Position numbers and translations under genes: made by a program
The notes under the pieces: generated by a model
The model's database searches: none
The model's input: only the letters and a program-made list of their open reading frames with translations
Told to the model about the DNA's origin: nothing
Source: Gammaproteobacteria bacterium
GTDB lineage: Bacteria > Pseudomonadota > Gammaproteobacteria > Pseudomonadales > Balneatricaceae
NCBI GenBank assembly: GCA_028598985.1
Contig: JAQRMV010000006.1
Location: forward strand, 3,647 to 46,262
Reading direction: 5' to 3'
Length of the DNA: 42,616 nucleotides
Shown: one piece after another, positions 1 through 10,379 of the stretch
Position numbering within the stretch: position 1 is the stretch's first letter
How the letters are laid out: each line of letters opens with the position of its first letter

Positions 1-6
1 CCTGTT

Positions 7-1542
7 ATGTATCAATTTGAAATTCAGCCCGGCCAGATTACCTTATCTCAGTTACGCCAAGCCGCGCGCCGTCGCGTGCAAGTGACCCTTGCAGAAGACG
101 CCGTTCCTGCAATCCACAAAAGCCAACAACTGGTTAACCAAGTGATTGCAGAAGATCGCACCGTTTACGGCATCAACACGGGCTTTGGTTTATTGGCCAA
201 TACGCGCATTGAAGTGGAAGATTTGGAAGAACTGCAACGTTCCATTGTACTGTCCCATGCGGCGGGTATTGGTCAGTTTATGGAAGACGCAACCGTACGC
301 TTAATTATGATCCTTAAGGTGAATAGCTTGGCCCGTGGCTTTTCTGGTATTCGCTTACAAGTTATTGAGGCCCTCATCATTTTAATTAATGCCGAAGTCT
401 TTCCCTGCATTCCAGAAAAAGGCTCCGTGGGCGCATCGGGCGATTTAGCACCCCTAGCCCACATGAGCGCTGTACTGCTAGGCGAAGGCCAAGCCCGTTA
501 CCGGGGAGAAATTATCTCTGGTCAAGCGGCCCTTAAAATTGCTGGCTTAGAACCCGTTACCCTTGCCCCTAAAGAAGGCCTTGCCTTGTTGAACGGTACC
601 CAAGCGTCTACCGCATTTGCCTTGCAAGGTTTGTTTCATGCCGAAGACCTATGGGCCTCTGCCACCGTGTGTGGTGGTTTGTCTGTAGAAGCTGCCCTTG
701 GTAGCCGCAGCCCATTTGATGAGCGCATCCACCAAGTACGTGGCCACCAAGGCCAAATCGATGCCGCCAAGGCATACCGATATTTGCTTACTGAGACCAG
801 TGAAATTGGCGCTTCCCACGATCATTGCCACAAGGTGCAAGATCCCTATTCCTTGCGCTGCCAGCCCCAGGTGATGGGCGCGTGTTTAGAACAAATTCGC
901 CATGCTGCTGGGGTGTTGCAAGTTGAGTCTAACGCCGTTTCCGATAACCCCTTAGTGTTTGCCGACCAAGGCGATATTATCTCTGGCGGCAACTTCCATG
1001 CCGAACCTGTGGCCATGGTGGCAGACAATCTTGCTATCGCTATTGCCGAAATAGGCAGTTTATCTGAGCGTCGCATGGCCTTGCTCATCGACTCGGCGTT
1101 AAGCCAACTGCCGCCTTTCTTAGTGGACAATGGCGGCGTCAATTCTGGCTTTATGATCGCTCAGGTGACGGCAGCAGCTCTAGCTAGTGAAAACAAGACC
1201 TTTGCTCACCCAGCCAGTGTGGATAGTTTACCGACTTCGGCCAACCAAGAAGACCATGTTTCTATGGCAACTTTTGCAGCCCGCCGATTGCGGGACATGA
1301 GCGAAAACACTCGGGGCATTTTAGCCGTTGAGCTATTATCTGCGGTGCAAGGGCTAGATTTCCGTAAAGGCCTATCCACTAGCCCCTTGCTGGAACAGGC
1401 CCGTTCTGGATTACGTGCACAGGTGCCGTTTTACGATAAAGACCGTTATTTTGCAGCGGATATTGCCAGTGCCAACGCCTTATTGGCAACGGCTTGTCAC
1501 AATGCCATGATGCCAGAACAAACACTGCCAAGCCTTGTTTAA
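7..1542 (+). CDS. hutH: Histidine ammonia-lyase
   Basis: HutH removes ammonia from L-histidine to give urocanate, the first step of histidine degradation in the cytoplasm. The 511-residue product has the full family length. It shows the Ala-Ser-Gly triad (A143-S144-G145, in [14 protein letters not shown]) that cyclises into the MIO electrophile, and the active-site region YGINTGFG with Tyr54. The ATG lies 6 bases from the window edge, so its ribosome binding site and any upstream hut gene such as hutU cannot be seen. hutI follows after about 23 bases on the same strand, so the genes are probably co-transcribed. No defects are seen. The identification rests on strong motif and length agreement. 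Confidence 0.97.
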   Translation: MYQFEIQPGQITLSQLRQAARRRVQVTLAEDAVPAIHKSQQLVNQVIAEDRTVYGINTGFGLLANTRIEVEDLEELQRSIVLSHAAGIGQFMEDATVRLIMILKVNSLARGFSGIRLQVIEALIILINAEVFPCIPEKGSVGASGDLAPLAHMSAVLLGEGQARYRGEIISGQAALKIAGLEPVTLAPKEGLALLNGTQASTAFALQGLFHAEDLWASATVCGGLSVEAALGSRSPFDERIHQVRGHQGQIDAAKAYRYLLTETSEIGASHDHCHKVQDPYSLRCQPQVMGACLEQIRHAAGVLQVESNAVSDNPLVFADQGDIISGGNFHAEPVAMVADNLAIAIAEIGSLSERRMALLIDSALSQLPPFLVDNGGVNSGFMIAQVTAAALASENKTFAHPASVDSLPTSANQEDHVSMATFAARRLRDMSENTRGILAVELLSAVQGLDFRKGLSTSPLLEQARSGLRAQVPFYDKDRYFAADIASANALLATACHNAMMPEQTLPSLV

Positions 1543-1565
1543 TATTGTCCTAACGGGTACTTTTA

Positions 1566-2774
1566 ATGCAAACATATGATCGAGTATTTACGGGATTTCA
1601 TGCAGCCGCCATGGCGACTAACGAAGACTATGGTGTCATTGAAAATGCAGCCATTGCTGTCTCCAATGGCGTCATTGCATGGATCGGCCCTGCCGTAGAT
1701 TTACCACAACACTCTGCCAAAGTGATTGACCTAGGCGGTGGCTGGGTCACCCCGGGATTAATCGACTGCCACACTCACTTAGTGTTTGGTGGCGACCGCA
1801 GCAAAGAATATGAAATGCGCTTGCAGGGCGAAAGCTATGAAGCCATTGCAAAAGCTGGCGGTGGCATCGTTTCCACAGTCACCGACACGCGCAATGCCAC
1901 GGAACAAGAGCTGTTTGGCAGCGCAAAAAAACGTTTACAAGCCTTAATGGCAGACGGCGTCACCTGCGTTGAAATTAAGTCTGGTTATGGTCTAGATCGA
2001 GCCAACGAAGAGAAGATGCTGCGTGTTGCGCGTAAGCTAGGCGTAGAACTGGCCGTTACTATGCGCACCACCTGCCTTGCGGCCCACGCCCTACCTCCAG
2101 AATACCAGGGCGATTCTGATGCCTATATCGATTTAGTCTGCAACGACATCATTCCAAGCATGGCCCAAGCGGGTTTGGCCGATGCCGTAGACGGGTTTTG
2201 CGAAGGCATCGCTTTTTCCGTAGATCAAATAGAACGCGTATTTCAAACGGCCCAAGCCCACAATCTACCTGTGAAATTGCATGCAGAGCAGCTGTCTGAT
2301 CTAGGCGGTTCTGGCCTAGCCGCAAAATACAATGCTTTGTCTAGCGATCACTTAGAATACCTAAGCGATGAAGATGCCGTGGCCATGGCCAAAGCGGGCA
2401 CCGTAGCGGTGATCCTTCCAGGTGCTTTTTTCTGCCTTAAGGAAACCAAACTCCCACCTATAGAAAGGTTACGCGAGTTGGGTGTACCTATGGCAGTCGC
2501 AAGTGATGCGAACCCAGGCTCGGCACCCGTATTGTCATTACGTTTAATGATGAGTATGGCCTGCACCTTGTTTGGCCTGACGCCGTTAGAAGCATTGCAA
2601 GGCGTGACCCGCCACGGTGCTAGAGCCTTAGGCTTAGGCCACAGCCACGGCCAACTAAAAACGGGTTTTGCCGCCGACTTTGTTTGTTGGGACGTGCAAA
2701 AACCCGCCGAACTTTGCTACTGGCTGGGTGGTCAATTAGTTAAACATCGTGCTATCGCCGGGGAATTTTCATGA
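1566..2774 (+). CDS. hutI: Imidazolonepropionase
   Basis: HutI hydrolyses 4-imidazolone-5-propionate to N-formimino-L-glutamate, the third step of histidine degradation. The 402-residue protein is an amidohydrolase-fold enzyme. The metal-binding HTH motif (H69, H71 in [12 protein letters not shown]), the [12 protein letters not shown] segment and the late catalytic Asp in VASDANPGS are all present. Its TGA overlaps the ATG of hutD by four bases, indicating translational coupling. The urocanase (hutU) and formiminoglutamate hydrolase genes needed to complete the pathway are not in this window; they may lie upstream of base 1 or elsewhere. Confidence 0.97.
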   Translation: MQTYDRVFTGFHAAAMATNEDYGVIENAAIAVSNGVIAWIGPAVDLPQHSAKVIDLGGGWVTPGLIDCHTHLVFGGDRSKEYEMRLQGESYEAIAKAGGGIVSTVTDTRNATEQELFGSAKKRLQALMADGVTCVEIKSGYGLDRANEEKMLRVARKLGVELAVTMRTTCLAAHALPPEYQGDSDAYIDLVCNDIIPSMAQAGLADAVDGFCEGIAFSVDQIERVFQTAQAHNLPVKLHAEQLSDLGGSGLAAKYNALSSDHLEYLSDEDAVAMAKAGTVAVILPGAFFCLKETKLPPIERLRELGVPMAVASDANPGSAPVLSLRLMMSMACTLFGLTPLEALQGVTRHGARALGLGHSHGQLKTGFAADFVCWDVQKPAELCYWLGGQLVKHRAIAGEFS

Positions 2775-3400
2775 GCTCAAAAATACTTGGTCCCAGCGAT
2801 TTCACCACCATGCCCTGGCGCAATGGCCTTGGTTCCACCATAGAAATGCTCAAGCACCAAACGGACGACACTTTTAAGTGGCGTTTAAGCATGGCCGACG
2901 TCACGGAAGATGGTGTTTTTTCAGATTTCTCGGGCTACGACCGCTGTTTATTGCTACTTACGGGCCAAGGGTTGACCTTGACCGACGCTACGGGGCAAAC
3001 TTGGCCCCTAAGCCAAGCCCTAGATGCAGCGCATTTTAAGGGTGAGGATGCAATTCACGCGCAGCTAACTCAAGGGCCTATCAAAGACTTTAACCTCATG
3101 ACACGCCGCAAAGACGTTACGGCAGAGGTCTTCACCAGTCAAACTAGCCAGCGCCAAAGCATTCCACTCGCAGGGGATTTGTTTTTCCTATACAGCACCG
3201 AAGGCCCAACCCACATCGCTCTTACTCATACCTACAATGGCCATGCCCGCCAGACTAATGACACAAGCCAAACTGTGCCAGCGCAACACTTATTGCAGAT
3301 AGAGGCATCTAACGCCCACTCCGTAACCTGTGATGGCAATGGCTGGATTGGGATTATAATTCGCTACCGGCAGAGTAACAAAAACTTGGAGAACAAATGA
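2771..3400 (+). CDS. hutD: HutD-family protein
   Basis: This 209-residue cupin-fold protein matches the HutD family: N-terminal [16 protein letters not shown] followed by [31 protein letters not shown]. HutD proteins are found in hut operons and are thought to help set the upper level of operon activity, possibly by binding a pathway intermediate; the exact activity is poorly established. The gene sits between hutI (4-base overlap) and the oxygenase gene (4-base overlap), so all three are likely translated from one message. There is no signal peptide or membrane segment. The family call is confident; the function is only as certain as for the family. Confidence 0.9.
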   Translation: MSSKILGPSDFTTMPWRNGLGSTIEMLKHQTDDTFKWRLSMADVTEDGVFSDFSGYDRCLLLLTGQGLTLTDATGQTWPLSQALDAAHFKGEDAIHAQLTQGPIKDFNLMTRRKDVTAEVFTSQTSQRQSIPLAGDLFFLYSTEGPTHIALTHTYNGHARQTNDTSQTVPAQHLLQIEASNAHSVTCDGNGWIGIIIRYRQSNKNLENK

Positions 3401-4179
3401 TGCATTTTGAAGAAGTAATTAACCAAACTGATCACCCCATTGCAACCGACTCCTATCAACGGCAATGCCAAGAGTCCTTTGACCAAAATGGCGTCCTAGT
3501 GCTAAAGAAATTCCTTACCCCTGCTGCTTTAGACGCGATTGTTAAGGAAGGCAACAACAAACAGCATTTAGCCTTTTATACCTCTTCTAATCACAATGTG
3601 TACCTTACGCCAAGTGACTCAAACTATGCCGAAGATCACACTCGAAACCAAAACGTCACTTCGTCTAAAGGGTGTATAACCGACGATCAAATTGACACAA
3701 ACTCACCATTGCGCAGCCTATACGATGCCGAGGCGCTAAAGGAGTTTTTGGCCTTTGTGTTAGGCGAAGATGAGCTTCATCCATACGCCGACCCCCTGTC
3801 TTCCATTAACCTACACTACGCCAGTGAAGGCCAAGAGCTGGGCTGGCATTTTGACAACTCATCTTTTGCCATCACCTTGCTTATTCAAAGCCCAGAGGCA
3901 GGTGGTGAGTTTGAGTATATTCCAAGCCTACGTGACTCCAGCCAAGGCGATATGAACTTTGCAGGCGTACAAGAGGCCTTAGATAACAAAACACAGGGTG
4001 CCAAGCTTACCGTTAATGCCGGCGATCTAGTGCTGTTTCGAGGCCGAGATGCCATGCACCGTGTAACCCCAACACAAGGCGACGTCACCCGTATGCTGGT
4101 GGTGTTGGCTTATAATGCGGAGCCTAATGTGTCATTGTCAGAATCTGCTCGCATGACCTTCTTTGGGCGTTTACAATAG
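3397..4179 (+). CDS. 2-Oxoglutarate/Fe(II)-dependent oxygenase, HalD/BesD-like, hut-linked
   Basis: A 260-residue non-haem iron oxygenase. The iron triad is visible as H151-x-D153 (GWHFDNSSFAITLLIQ) and H221 (RDAMHRVTP), with R232 eleven residues later as the likely 2-oxoglutarate carboxylate ligand. The overall shape resembles the HalD/BesD group, which contains amino-acid halogenases and hydroxylases. Those halogenases replace the Asp of HxD by Gly to make room for chloride; here Asp is kept, so hydroxylation is more likely than halogenation. The gene overlaps hutD by four bases with a good ribosome binding site (TTGGAGAAC), so it is part of the hut message and its substrate may be histidine, urocanate or a related metabolite. 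The substrate is inference. Confidence 0.82.
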   Translation: MMHFEEVINQTDHPIATDSYQRQCQESFDQNGVLVLKKFLTPAALDAIVKEGNNKQHLAFYTSSNHNVYLTPSDSNYAEDHTRNQNVTSSKGCITDDQIDTNSPLRSLYDAEALKEFLAFVLGEDELHPYADPLSSINLHYASEGQELGWHFDNSSFAITLLIQSPEAGGEFEYIPSLRDSSQGDMNFAGVQEALDNKTQGAKLTVNAGDLVLFRGRDAMHRVTPTQGDVTRMLVVLAYNAEPNVSLSESARMTFFGRLQ

Positions 4180-4249
4180 CTCACATATGTCACTTTAAAG
4201 ATATTTACACAACCGATACAGAGCAACAAGACTTAGCCACAGGTATAAA

Positions 4250-4831
4250 TTAATTGCCCCACATGATTTCACTAAAGTGCCTGCGACAGAGGGATTGATA
4301 GCGGTCATTACCGCCGATCACTACCTGCTCACCGTCTTTGATCACATTGCCATGGGCATCCGTACGCACTACCATGGTGGCTTTACGTCCGCAATGACAC
4401 ACGGTTTTTAGCTCTATTAGTTTATCTGCCCAAGCTAATAGATATTGGCTGCCGGGAAATAATTCTCCCCTAAAATCTGTACGAATACCGTAACAAAGAA
4501 TGGGGATGTTTAGGTGATCTACCACTTGAGTTAATTGCTTTACTTGCTCACGAGTTAAAAACTGGCTTTCATCGATTAGTATGCAATCAATGTGGGTGTC
4601 TTCGTGCTTGATTTTAAGAATTGAGTAAAGATTATCTGTGCCGTTAAACAGTTGGGCATCGGCCGCTAGGCCAATTCGTGAAGTAACTTTTCCAGTGCCA
4701 TACCGATCGTCTAAGGCAGCCGACAGTATAAACGGATTCATACCGCGCTCTTGGTAGTTATAAGCAGATTGTAACAATGCGGTAGATTTACCGGCATTCA
4801 TGGAAGAGTAGTAAAAGTAAAGCTGGGCCAT
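4250..4831 (-). CDS. tdk: Thymidine kinase (type II)
   Basis: Tdk phosphorylates thymidine to dTMP in the salvage pathway. The 193-residue protein shows the P-loop [12 protein letters not shown] (residues 9-20), the Walker-B-like catalytic ILIDESQFL, the zinc-site [12 protein letters not shown] and the C-terminal [14 protein letters not shown], all typical of the tetrameric type II kinases. It is transcribed on the minus strand just downstream of tRNA-Pro and converges with the hut operon, about 70 bases away. Its short leader can fold into two overlapping hairpins (described separately), one of which covers the TTAGG sequence just before the start codon. Confidence 0.96.
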   Translation of the reverse strand: MAQLYFYYSSMNAGKSTALLQSAYNYQERGMNPFILSAALDDRYGTGKVTSRIGLAADAQLFNGTDNLYSILKIKHEDTHIDCILIDESQFLTREQVKQLTQVVDHLNIPILCYGIRTDFRGELFPGSQYLLAWADKLIELKTVCHCGRKATMVVRTDAHGNVIKDGEQVVIGGNDRYQSLCRRHFSEIMWGN

Positions 4832-4837
4832 ATGTAG

Positions 4838-4864
4838 CCTAATACTGATTAGGGCCTTGGCCCT
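4838..4864 (-). promoter_or_regulatory. Overlapping inverted repeats in the tdk leader
   Basis: Read on the minus strand, AGGGCC-AA-GGCCCT (4864-4851) is followed by CCTAAT-CAGT-ATTAGG (4853-4838). The CCT shared between them means the two perfect hairpins exclude each other, and the second covers the TTAGG preceding the tdk start. There is no T-run, so this is not an obvious terminator. Function is unproven. Confidence 0.35.
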
Positions 4865-4873
4865 TAGTGAAAT

Positions 4874-4950
4874 TGGTCGGGACGACAGGATTTGAACCTA
4901 CGACCCCCTGCCCCCCAGGCAGGTGCGCTACCAAACTGCGCTACGTCCCG
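4874..4950 (-). tRNA. tRNA-Pro (anticodon GGG), CCA encoded
   Basis: The minus strand begins CGGGACGTAGCGCAG and ends GTCGTCCCGACCA. A 7-bp acceptor stem CGGGACG/CGTCCCG, D-arm sequence GCGCAGTTTGGTAGCGC, anticodon stem CCTGC/GCAGG with loop CTGGGGG, and T-loop GGTTCAAATCC are all visible. The loop centre gives anticodon GGG, reading proline CCC/CCU codons. The 3' CCA is genomically encoded. The total length is 77 nt. It lies between ihfA and tdk, all on the minus strand. Confidence 0.96.
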
Positions 4951-5093
4951 ACATTACCCTTAATGCAGTTCAATAAGAACCTCAAGAGAGGCGGTATATT
5001 ACTTGAATCGCTGTAGCTTTGGAAGCATCTTGATGTGAGATTTCTAGAAAATATAGAATTAAATCAAGTTGTTGATACTGTTGATTATTCTAA

Positions 5094-5384
5094 TTAGTTT
5101 TCTGACTCAACACGATCTTTAAGTTTTTGGCCGGGCCTAAAGGTGACCACGCGGCGTGCTGAAATAGCCACTTCTTCACCGGTTTTAGGATTACGCCCAG
5201 GCCTGGATCGTTTGTCTCGCAAGTCGAAATTACCGAAACCGGATAACTTGACTTGCTCGTTATTAATAAGGCTGGAAGACACTTCTTCAAAAAAAGCCTC
5301 TACCATGTCTTTTGCATCGCGTTTACTAAGCTTTTGTTCACTACTAAGACGTTCTGCCATGTCGGCTTTGGTCAGTGATCCCAT
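5094..5384 (-). CDS. ihfA: Integration host factor subunit alpha
   Basis: IhfA pairs with IhfB to bend DNA at promoters, origins and recombination sites. The 96-residue product has the HU/IHF fold: N-terminal [54 protein letters not shown] including the beta-arm with the intercalating proline in RNPKTG. The start at 5384 has a good GAGGA 8 bases upstream. It sits directly downstream of pheT, as in E. coli and many other gammaproteobacteria, which separates it from ihfB and hupA/B. No T-rich terminator is obvious after it. Confidence 0.96.
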   Translation of the reverse strand: MGSLTKADMAERLSSEQKLSKRDAKDMVEAFFEEVSSSLINNEQVKLSGFGNFDLRDKRSRPGRNPKTGEEVAISARRVVTFRPGQKLKDRVESEN

Positions 5385-5467
5385 AGCTGGGTCCTCGCTG
5401 GTTATTTATTATTATTAACCTTACCAAGCTTAATGCCCCGTCGGTCCTGTAACTAACGGGATATTGT

Positions 5468-7840
5468 TTAGCCTCGGAGGCTAGCACCAGCGTGTTTAGA
5501 CAGGTGATCAACCACCTGTTCAACCCATTGGTTTACTTCTTCATCAGTAAGAGTGCGCTCTGGGTGCTGCCACGTCAAGCCTAAAGCAAGACTTTTTTGT
5601 CCACTTTCAATGCCTTGGCCTTGATAAACATCAAACAATCGCACCGCATTTAGCCATTCTCCGGCACTAGATTCTACATAATGGGTCACTGTAGCTACAC
5701 TAATTGTCTGGTCCAATACAATAGCCAAGTCGCGACGCATTTCTGGGAACTTAGACAAGCTTTGGTAAGCAGGAAGAACACCTAAACTAATGGATGCCAA
5801 ATCCACTTCAAATAAGTACACAGGGCCCAACAAACCGAGGTCTTTCACTAATCCCGGGTGCATAGCGCCCATATAACCCACTGGAGCGCCATTTAACTTA
5901 ATAACGGCGCTTTGGCCTGGGTGTAGCGCTAAGTGATGAGCAGCCTCAAAGGAGAACTCTTGCCCACTCATGCCTAATAACGTTTCAAGGTCGCCTTTTG
6001 CATCAAAATAATCCACACTTTGAGCTTTACCATGCCAACTTTCTGGGTCACGTGATCCATAAATTAAGCCGGCGAATACATCCTGCTGCTGTAGGCCTTG
6101 ATCGCTAGGAATAAAGCGCTGCCCCGTTTCAAACAAACGCACTCGGGATTGTTGGCGATTTTGGTTATGCTGCAAAGATTTAACTAACCCAGGCCATAGA
6201 CTGGTACGCATTACGGCCATGTCGGCAGAAATAGGATTGACCAATTCTACGGGCTTATTTTGGTCGTCAAACTTGGCTAACAACCCTGGCTCTACCATGC
6301 TGTATGTAATCGCTTCTTGATACCCACGGCTCACCATGTGGCGACGTAATATAGATAACGAACGTTCAACTTCTGGTTTAGCCGGAATTTCCATGCTAGC
6401 CACAGGGCTAGTGCTTGGCAAATTATTGTAGCCAAATACACGGGCTACCTCTTCCACTAAATCGGCTTCTATAGCAATATCAAAGCGCCAAGACGGTGCG
6501 GTAAAGCTCCAGCCTTCATCATTTGATGAGACTAAAGTAAGCCCTAAGCGGGTAAGGATATCTAACACTTGTTGGTCTGCAATTTTGTAAGCCAATAGCG
6601 CTTCTAAACGCGCCTTGCGCAAAGTAACAGTAGCAAGGCTAGGCAAGTGCTCTACAGAGGCTTGCTCTACAATAGGGCCTGCTTCACCACCCACAATGCT
6701 CTGCAGCAACATAGTGGCACGGTCCATGGCCTTACGCTGTAGATCGTAATCTACGCCGCGTTCGAAGCGATGGGATGCATCGGTATGCAAACCGTAGTTG
6801 CGGGCCTTACCTGCAATACTAATGGGGTTAAAGAAGGCTGCCTCTAAGAACACATTATGTGTACCTACGTTTACGCCGGTATCTGCACCACCCATAATGC
6901 CGGCTATGCCCAACACCCCTTCGTTGTCTGCAATCACCAAGGTTTCATTAGTTAATTCAACACTTTGGCCATCTAATAAGGTTAGGGTTTCACCTTGGCT
7001 TGCCATTCGTACAATGATAGATCCGTTCACTTTATCCAAATCATAGGCATGCATGGGCTGGCCCATTTCTAGCAAAATGTAATTGGTGACGTCTACCACA
7101 GGGTCGACACTGCGCACATCACAGCGACGCAGTTTTTCTTGTAGCCACAAAGGTGAGGTTTTGGTGATATCAATATTATTTAACACGCGACCTAAAAATC
7201 GTGGGCAATGTTCTGGAGCGCTTACTCTTACTGGGAATGTGTCTTCAATTTGGGGCGCTAATTCTGTACATTCAGGAGCTGTAACATCTGCACTGTTTAA
7301 TACTCCTACTTCGCGAGCCAGGCCTGCAATGCTTAAACAATCGCCTCGATTGGGAGTAAGGTCTACGTCAATAATCTTGTCATTAAGGTTTAAGTAATCA
7401 CGGACATCTATTCCTACGGGGGCATCTGCTTCCAGTTCCATTATGCCATCGTTTTCTTCGCTGATTTCCAGCTCTGCAGCAGAACATAACATGCCAAACG
7501 ACTCTTGCTGACGCAACTTAGCCTTTTTAATTTTAAAGTTGCCCGGCAATACTGCGCCCACCGTAGCGAAAGCTACTTTAATGCCTACACGAGCATTAGG
7601 CGCGCCACAGACCACTTGAGTTTCTGTACTGCCATCACTGACCTGGCACACTCTAAGTTTGTCTGCATCTGGGTGTTGTTGTATGTGCACGATTTCACCA
7701 ACAATCACGCCACTAAATTCGCCTGCCGCAGACTCTACTCCGTCTACTTCTAGCCCTGCTAAGGTAATCTGGGCTATCAATTCATCGCTGCTCATTGCTG
7801 GATTAACCCAATCGCGCAGCCATTGTTCACTAAATTTCAT
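5468..7840 (-). CDS. pheT: Phenylalanine--tRNA ligase beta subunit
   Basis: The large subunit of the heterotetrameric PheRS. The 790-residue protein has the usual long bacterial domain order: N-terminal tRNA-binding OB domain (about residues 40-150, GEIVHIQQHPDADKLRVCQV), B3/B4 editing domain (DVDLTPNRGDCLSIAGLAREV onwards), B5 domain, the catalytic-like core (SWRFDIAIEADLVEEVARVFGYNNLP) and a C-terminal FDX-ACB anticodon-binding domain (FPEMRRDLAIVLD). It follows pheS after a 23-base gap with a GAGAG-type binding site and precedes ihfA. Nothing is missing or frameshifted. Confidence 0.98.
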   Translation of the reverse strand: MKFSEQWLRDWVNPAMSSDELIAQITLAGLEVDGVESAAGEFSGVIVGEIVHIQQHPDADKLRVCQVSDGSTETQVVCGAPNARVGIKVAFATVGAVLPGNFKIKKAKLRQQESFGMLCSAAELEISEENDGIMELEADAPVGIDVRDYLNLNDKIIDVDLTPNRGDCLSIAGLAREVGVLNSADVTAPECTELAPQIEDTFPVRVSAPEHCPRFLGRVLNNIDITKTSPLWLQEKLRRCDVRSVDPVVDVTNYILLEMGQPMHAYDLDKVNGSIIVRMASQGETLTLLDGQSVELTNETLVIADNEGVLGIAGIMGGADTGVNVGTHNVFLEAAFFNPISIAGKARNYGLHTDASHRFERGVDYDLQRKAMDRATMLLQSIVGGEAGPIVEQASVEHLPSLATVTLRKARLEALLAYKIADQQVLDILTRLGLTLVSSNDEGWSFTAPSWRFDIAIEADLVEEVARVFGYNNLPSTSPVASMEIPAKPEVERSLSILRRHMVSRGYQEAITYSMVEPGLLAKFDDQNKPVELVNPISADMAVMRTSLWPGLVKSLQHNQNRQQSRVRLFETGQRFIPSDQGLQQQDVFAGLIYGSRDPESWHGKAQSVDYFDAKGDLETLLGMSGQEFSFEAAHHLALHPGQSAVIKLNGAPVGYMGAMHPGLVKDLGLLGPVYLFEVDLASISLGVLPAYQSLSKFPEMRRDLAIVLDQTISVATVTHYVESSAGEWLNAVRLFDVYQGQGIESGQKSLALGLTWQHPERTLTDEEVNQWVEQVVDHLSKHAGASLRG

Positions 7841-7863
7841 GTTTATCTCTCGATCAAACCAGA

Positions 7864-8871
<1,008 letters not shown>

Positions 8872-8971
8872 TTAGACTATTAAGCTGTAAGCCTAATAGT
8901 AGAAAAACACGGATGTTTTTCCATTCACCGAAGGTCAATGCGAGCCCACTAAAATCAAGTGATTTCACAAA

Positions 8972-9076
8972 TTACGCCGGTTTTCGTGGGCGAAAAGCAA
9001 AAAAAAGAATAATCTTATTTTTGCTTGTCTGAATAGTAAAACAGGGGAAGAGTTTGCACTCTTCCCCTGTTGGCAT
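8972..9076 (-). CDS. Candidate Phe-rich leader peptide upstream of pheS
   Basis: A 34-codon ORF (MPTGEECKLFPCFTIQ... ending RPRKPA) lies between rplT and pheS, where E. coli has the pheM leader peptide. It contains five Phe codons, three of them in the run LFFAF just before the end, and it overlaps two stable hairpins. Against it: there is no good ribosome binding site at the ATG, and the terminator-like hairpin falls within the ORF rather than after it, unlike classical attenuators. It may be fortuitous. Confidence 0.3.
   Translation of the reverse strand: MPTGEECKLFPCFTIQTSKNKIILFFAFRPRKPA
8995..9026 (-). promoter_or_regulatory. AT-rich hairpin in the pheS leader
   Basis: On the minus strand AAGCAAAAA-T-AAGA pairs with TCTT-T-TTTTTGCTT around a TTAT loop: 13 pairs with one T-T mismatch. 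The 3' arm contains the 8-T run that encodes the Phe codons of the candidate leader ORF, so ribosome position could affect folding. It may be part of a pheST control region; this is inference. Confidence 0.4.
9040..9071 (-). terminator. Terminator-like hairpin after rplT (possible pheST attenuator)
   Basis: A perfect 14-bp inverted repeat with a 4-nt loop (AACAGGGGAAGAGT and its complement). On the minus strand the 3' arm runs into TTTT then ACTATTC, a short T-tract. It can end rplT transcripts or act as an attenuator ahead of pheS. The stem is strong; the tail is modest. Confidence 0.7.
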
Positions 9077-9097
9077 CCCATAGGGATTACGAACTGA

Positions 9098-9124
9098 GGT
9101 TAACTAGGCAGCGCCTAGTTAACC
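9098..9124 (-). repeat. Perfect 12-bp inverted repeat directly after rplT
   Basis: GGTTAACTAGGC and its exact complement, separated by 3 bases, start about 10 bases after the rplT stop. No T-tract follows, so it is not a standard terminator alone. It may protect the rplT 3' end or fold together with the next hairpin (9040-9071). Confidence 0.6.
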
Positions 9125-9133
9125 AGATCCAGC

Positions 9134-9490
9134 TTAAGCGAGTGCCGCTTTAGCCTTCTCTACGATCGCTGTAAATACCGCTTTATCGTGAATGGCTAAG
9201 TCTGCCAACACCTTACGGTCGATCTCGATTGAAGATTTCTTCAAACCAGAAATTAAACGGCTGTAAGACAACCCATTCATACGCGCACCAGCGTTGATAC
9301 GGGCAATCCATAAAGCACGGAACTGACGCTTACGCTGACGACGGTCGCGGTAGGCATATTGACCAGCTTTAATTACTGCTTGCTTAGCAACACGGAATAC
9401 ACGACTACGAGCGCCGTAATAGCCCTTGGCTAACTTGAGGATCTTCTTATGACGACGGTGTGCTTGGACACCACGTTTTACGCGAGACAT
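9134..9490 (-). CDS. rplT: 50S ribosomal protein L20
   Basis: L20 binds 23S rRNA early in large-subunit assembly and in E. coli also represses translation of rpmI-rplT. The 118-residue, highly basic protein has the usual length and start [39 protein letters not shown], with [20 protein letters not shown] in the middle. A strong AAGGAG precedes the ATG. It lies 26 bases after rpmI in the conserved infC-rpmI-rplT block. The leader targets known in E. coli for L20 autocontrol could not be judged by eye here. Confidence 0.98.
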   Translation of the reverse strand: MSRVKRGVQAHRRHKKILKLAKGYYGARSRVFRVAKQAVIKAGQYAYRDRRQRKRQFRALWIARINAGARMNGLSYSRLISGLKKSSIEIDRKVLADLAIHDKAVFTAIVEKAKAALA

Positions 9491-9516
9491 TATACTTTCT
9501 CCTTACCAGTGGCTAT

Positions 9517-9711
9517 TTAGATGTACGGCAACATGCGCTTTACTAATGGCTTATCTGCAGCACAAATCTGCAGAGTGCCACGTAAATGACGCTTACGCTT
9601 GGTACTCTTTTTAGTCAAAATATGACTGGTGAAGGACTGACGGTGTTTAAAGCCGTTAGCAGTTTTTTTGAATCGTTTTGCAGCACCGCTGCAAGATTTC
9701 ATCTTAGGCAT
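9517..9711 (-). CDS. rpmI: 50S ribosomal protein L35
   Basis: L35 is a small basic protein of the large ribosomal subunit. The ORF track extends to 9729, but the family begins [21 protein letters not shown], so I place the start at the internal ATG at 9711. That gives 64 residues, and GGAG lies about 8 bases before it. The sequence [24 protein letters not shown] and the end VKRMLPYI are characteristic. The gene lies between infC and rplT on the minus strand. Confidence 0.97.
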   Translation of the reverse strand: MPKMKSCSGAAKRFKKTANGFKHRQSFTSHILTKKSTKRKRHLRGTLQICAADKPLVKRMLPYI

Positions 9712-9802
9712 TACATTTACTCCACGCATTCGTTGATTGTTAATGAAGACGCGATTAAGAACCTAAACTCTTAAGCGGTCTCCCGATTGTAGCTTTTTAG
9801 GA

Positions 9803-10342
9803 CTACTTTCTTTTCTTTGGTGCCAACACCATAGTCAATTGACGGCCTTCCATCTTCGGGTACTGCTCTACTCCAGCGTATTCAGCCAAATCGACCTCTA
9901 CACGCTTGAGTAATTCCATACCCAATTCTTGGTGTGCCATCTCACGACCACGGTAACGCAAGGTTACTTTCGTCTTGTCACCATTCTCTAGGAAACGGAT
10001 CAGGTTGCGTAGTTTTACCTGATAATCTCCTACATCAGTTCCTGGACGGAACTTGATTTCTTTCACTTGCGTCTGCTTTTGCTTCTTTTTAGCAGCCGCT
10101 TTCTGTTTTTTAACTTCAAACACTTGCTTGCCGTAATCCATAATTTTACAGACTACAGGCTCAGCATCAGCTGCAATCTGAACTAGATCCAGCTTAGCGG
10201 CTTCTGCCATTTGCAGTGCTTCAGCAACAGTCACAATGCCGACTTGCTCGCCGTCGGCACCAATGAGACGACATTCTGTCGCTTCAATATGTTCGTTTAT
10301 AGTTGGGCGTTTTGTTTTGCCCTTATTGTATTCCCGTTTAAT
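9803..10342 (-). CDS. infC: Translation initiation factor IF-3, AUU start
   Basis: IF-3 binds the 30S subunit, checks the start codon-initiator tRNA match and prevents subunit joining. The ORF track extends into thrS (to 10432), but homologous sequence begins at about [27 protein letters not shown]. The codon there is ATT at 10342-10340, 8 bases after GGAG. Starting at it gives 179 residues, essentially the E. coli length (180, also an AUU start). IF-3 discriminates against AUU and so limits its own synthesis. Both domains (N-terminal to about residue 80, then [30 protein letters not shown] and [15 protein letters not shown]) are intact. The gap to thrS is 37 bases. Confidence 0.95.
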   Translation of the reverse strand: MKREYNKGKTKRPTINEHIEATECRLIGADGEQVGIVTVAEALQMAEAAKLDLVQIAADAEPVVCKIMDYGKQVFEVKKQKAAAKKKQKQTQVKEIKFRPGTDVGDYQVKLRNLIRFLENGDKTKVTLRYRGREMAHQELGMELLKRVEVDLAEYAGVEQYPKMEGRQLTMVLAPKKRK

Positions 10343-10379
10343 TTCGGTATCTCCGTTAGTCAAAAATTGAAGCGTTAAA

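Noticed and set aside
8881-8925. Short ORF MEKHPCFSTIRLTA near pheS as an alternative pheM leader
   Set aside because: It has only one Phe codon and a weak binding site, and its overlap with a GAAAAACA/TGTTTTTC repeat is AT-rich and not a convincing terminator.
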